Source of the DNA: Clostridia bacterium
GTDB lineage: Bacteria; Bacillota; Clostridia; UBA1381; UBA9506
Direction of reading: 5' to 3'
Length of the DNA: 64,000 nucleotides
NCBI GenBank assembly: GCA_017416855.1
Contig: JAFQAZ010000011.1
Location: 245,355-309,354, forward strand
This document shows positions 63,346 through 64,000 of the stretch, in pieces; the first letter of the stretch is position 1, and the number at the start of each line of letters is the position of its first letter. Under the pieces are notes generated by a model. It saw nothing but the letters and a program-made list of their open reading frames with translations. It did not search any database and was not told where the DNA came from. The position numbers were made by a program, and so were the translations under genes.

Positions 63346-64000
63346 ATGGCTAAACAAGATTACGGTAACGAAAGTATTTCCTCATTAAAAGGTGCAGACC
63401 GTGTACGTATGCGTCCGGCTGTTATCTTCGGTTCAGACGGCATTGAAGGCTGTGAGCACTCATTTTTTGAAATTCTTTCCAACTCCATTGACGAAGCCAG
63501 AGAAGGTTACGGTCGCGAAATTGAGGTCACCCGTTACTTGGATAAATCTATCGAAGTAAAGGATAATGGTCGTGGTATCCCCTTAGACTATAACGAAAAA
63601 GAAGAACGTTACAATTGGGAACTTGTATTCTGCGAGTTGTATGCCGGTGGTAAATATAAAAACAATTCAGGCGAAAACTATGAATTCAGCTTAGGTTTAA
63701 ACGGTCTTGGCTCTTGTGCAACTCAGTACAGTTCTTCCTATATGGATGTCACCGTTTGCCGTGACAATAAAAAATATACCATTCATTTTGAAAAAGGTGA
63801 GCCCGTTGGTGAACTGCAGGTGGAACCCTTCCGCCACAGAAAAACAGGAACCGATATTAAATGGCGCCCTGACCTGGAAGTATTTACTGATATTAACATT
63901 CCTTTGGAATACTATCAGGAAACCTTAAAAAAGCAGGCTGTTGCCAATGCCGGTTTAAAGTTTATCCTCTATAACCAGACGCCGGACGGCTGGGATATGG
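63346..64000 (+). CDS. Type IIA topoisomerase ATPase subunit (GyrB/ParE-like), partial
   Basis: The first ~218 residues of a GHKL ATPase subunit; the frame runs off the right edge. ISSLKGADRVRMRPAVIFG corresponds to the VRKRPGMYIG motif, EILSNSIDEAREG to the ATP-binding NSxDE motif, and VKDNGRGIPLDYNEKEE to DNGRGIP. FSLGLNGLGSCATQY is the G-rich lid (normally GLHGVGxxxVNALS). The sequence is clearly unlike canonical GyrB and resembles a divergent paralogue seen in some Clostridia alongside normal gyrase. The ATG at 63346 follows GAGAAAGGC. Partner subunit lies outside the window. Confidence 0.88.
   Translation, partial: MAKQDYGNESISSLKGADRVRMRPAVIFGSDGIEGCEHSFFEILSNSIDEAREGYGREIEVTRYLDKSIEVKDNGRGIPLDYNEKEERYNWELVFCELYAGGKYKNNSGENYEFSLGLNGLGSCATQYSSSYMDVTVCRDNKKYTIHFEKGEPVGELQVEPFRHRKTGTDIKWRPDLEVFTDINIPLEYYQETLKKQAVANAGLKFILYNQTPDGWDM

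Overview
The window looks like a chromosome segment of an anaerobic, endospore-forming Clostridia-type Firmicute. The evidence is a complete Rnf complex (rnfCDGEAB), acetate production by Pta-AckA, the MEP isoprenoid genes ispD and ispF, sporulation-linked spoVT, bofA and ylmC/ymxH genes, a YaaL-BofA pair, AT-rich intergenic DNA and strong AGGAGG-type ribosome binding sites. Nothing in it gives a species name. No rRNA, tRNA, CRISPR array, transposase or integrase gene was seen.

Layout. 1-7 kb (- strand): an exopolysaccharide assembly operon (flippase, GT32, GtrII-like membrane glycosyltransferase, YdjC-type deacetylase, initiating sugar transferase, GT4) with its own promoter and a terminator-like hairpin in its leader, preceded by a hexapeptide acyltransferase. 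7-10.8 kb (-): an ECF transporter (two ATPases and an S-like membrane domain fused in one chain, plus EcfT) behind a cobalamin riboswitch and an intrinsic terminator. 10.8-12.7 kb (-): a cytoplasmic GH20 hexosaminidase. 12.9-17.8 kb (-): the Rnf operon. 18-28.3 kb (+): uvrA-ispD-ispF, cysE-cysS-mrnC, an acyltransferase-like protein, a YitT-type membrane protein and a split transketolase. 28.3-35.6 kb (-): spoVT, a MATE exporter, folC, the CpsB/CpsD/CpsC polysaccharide control module and a phosphohexomutase. 35.7-39.6 kb (+): an AraC regulator with a CBM9-like partner, an S-layer protein and an SDR reductase. 39.6-44.6 kb (-): an esterase, a palindromic MITE-like repeat, a lone OLD-family ATPase/TOPRIM gene between 17-bp direct repeats, then ackA-pta. 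44.8-51.4 kb: metG, ylmC, an aldolase, a DUF378 protein, bofA, yaaL, and an operon of a NagA-like deacetylase with a ceramidase-like hydrolase. 51.5-61.7 kb: a glycan-degradation locus with two AraC regulators and four large enzymes, none with a visible signal peptide. 61.8-64 kb (+): guaB and the start of a divergent GyrB/ParE.

How it fits together. Sugar-phosphate supply (phosphohexomutase), glycosyltransferases, flippase and the Wzz/BY-kinase/PHP-phosphatase module point to a regulated surface polysaccharide. GH20, the NagA-like and ceramidase-like enzymes, the sialate-esterase-like protein and the 52-61 kb locus point to use of complex, probably acetylated or uronic-acid-containing glycans. 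Fermented carbon would leave through Pta-AckA, with Rnf coupling ferredoxin oxidation to an ion gradient.

The points most worth a second look are the OLD gene bounded by direct repeats, the transporter-less cytoplasmic glycan locus with overlapping face-to-face promoters, the hairpin attenuator in the exopolysaccharide leader, and the fused ECF A-A-S protein under B12 riboswitch control.
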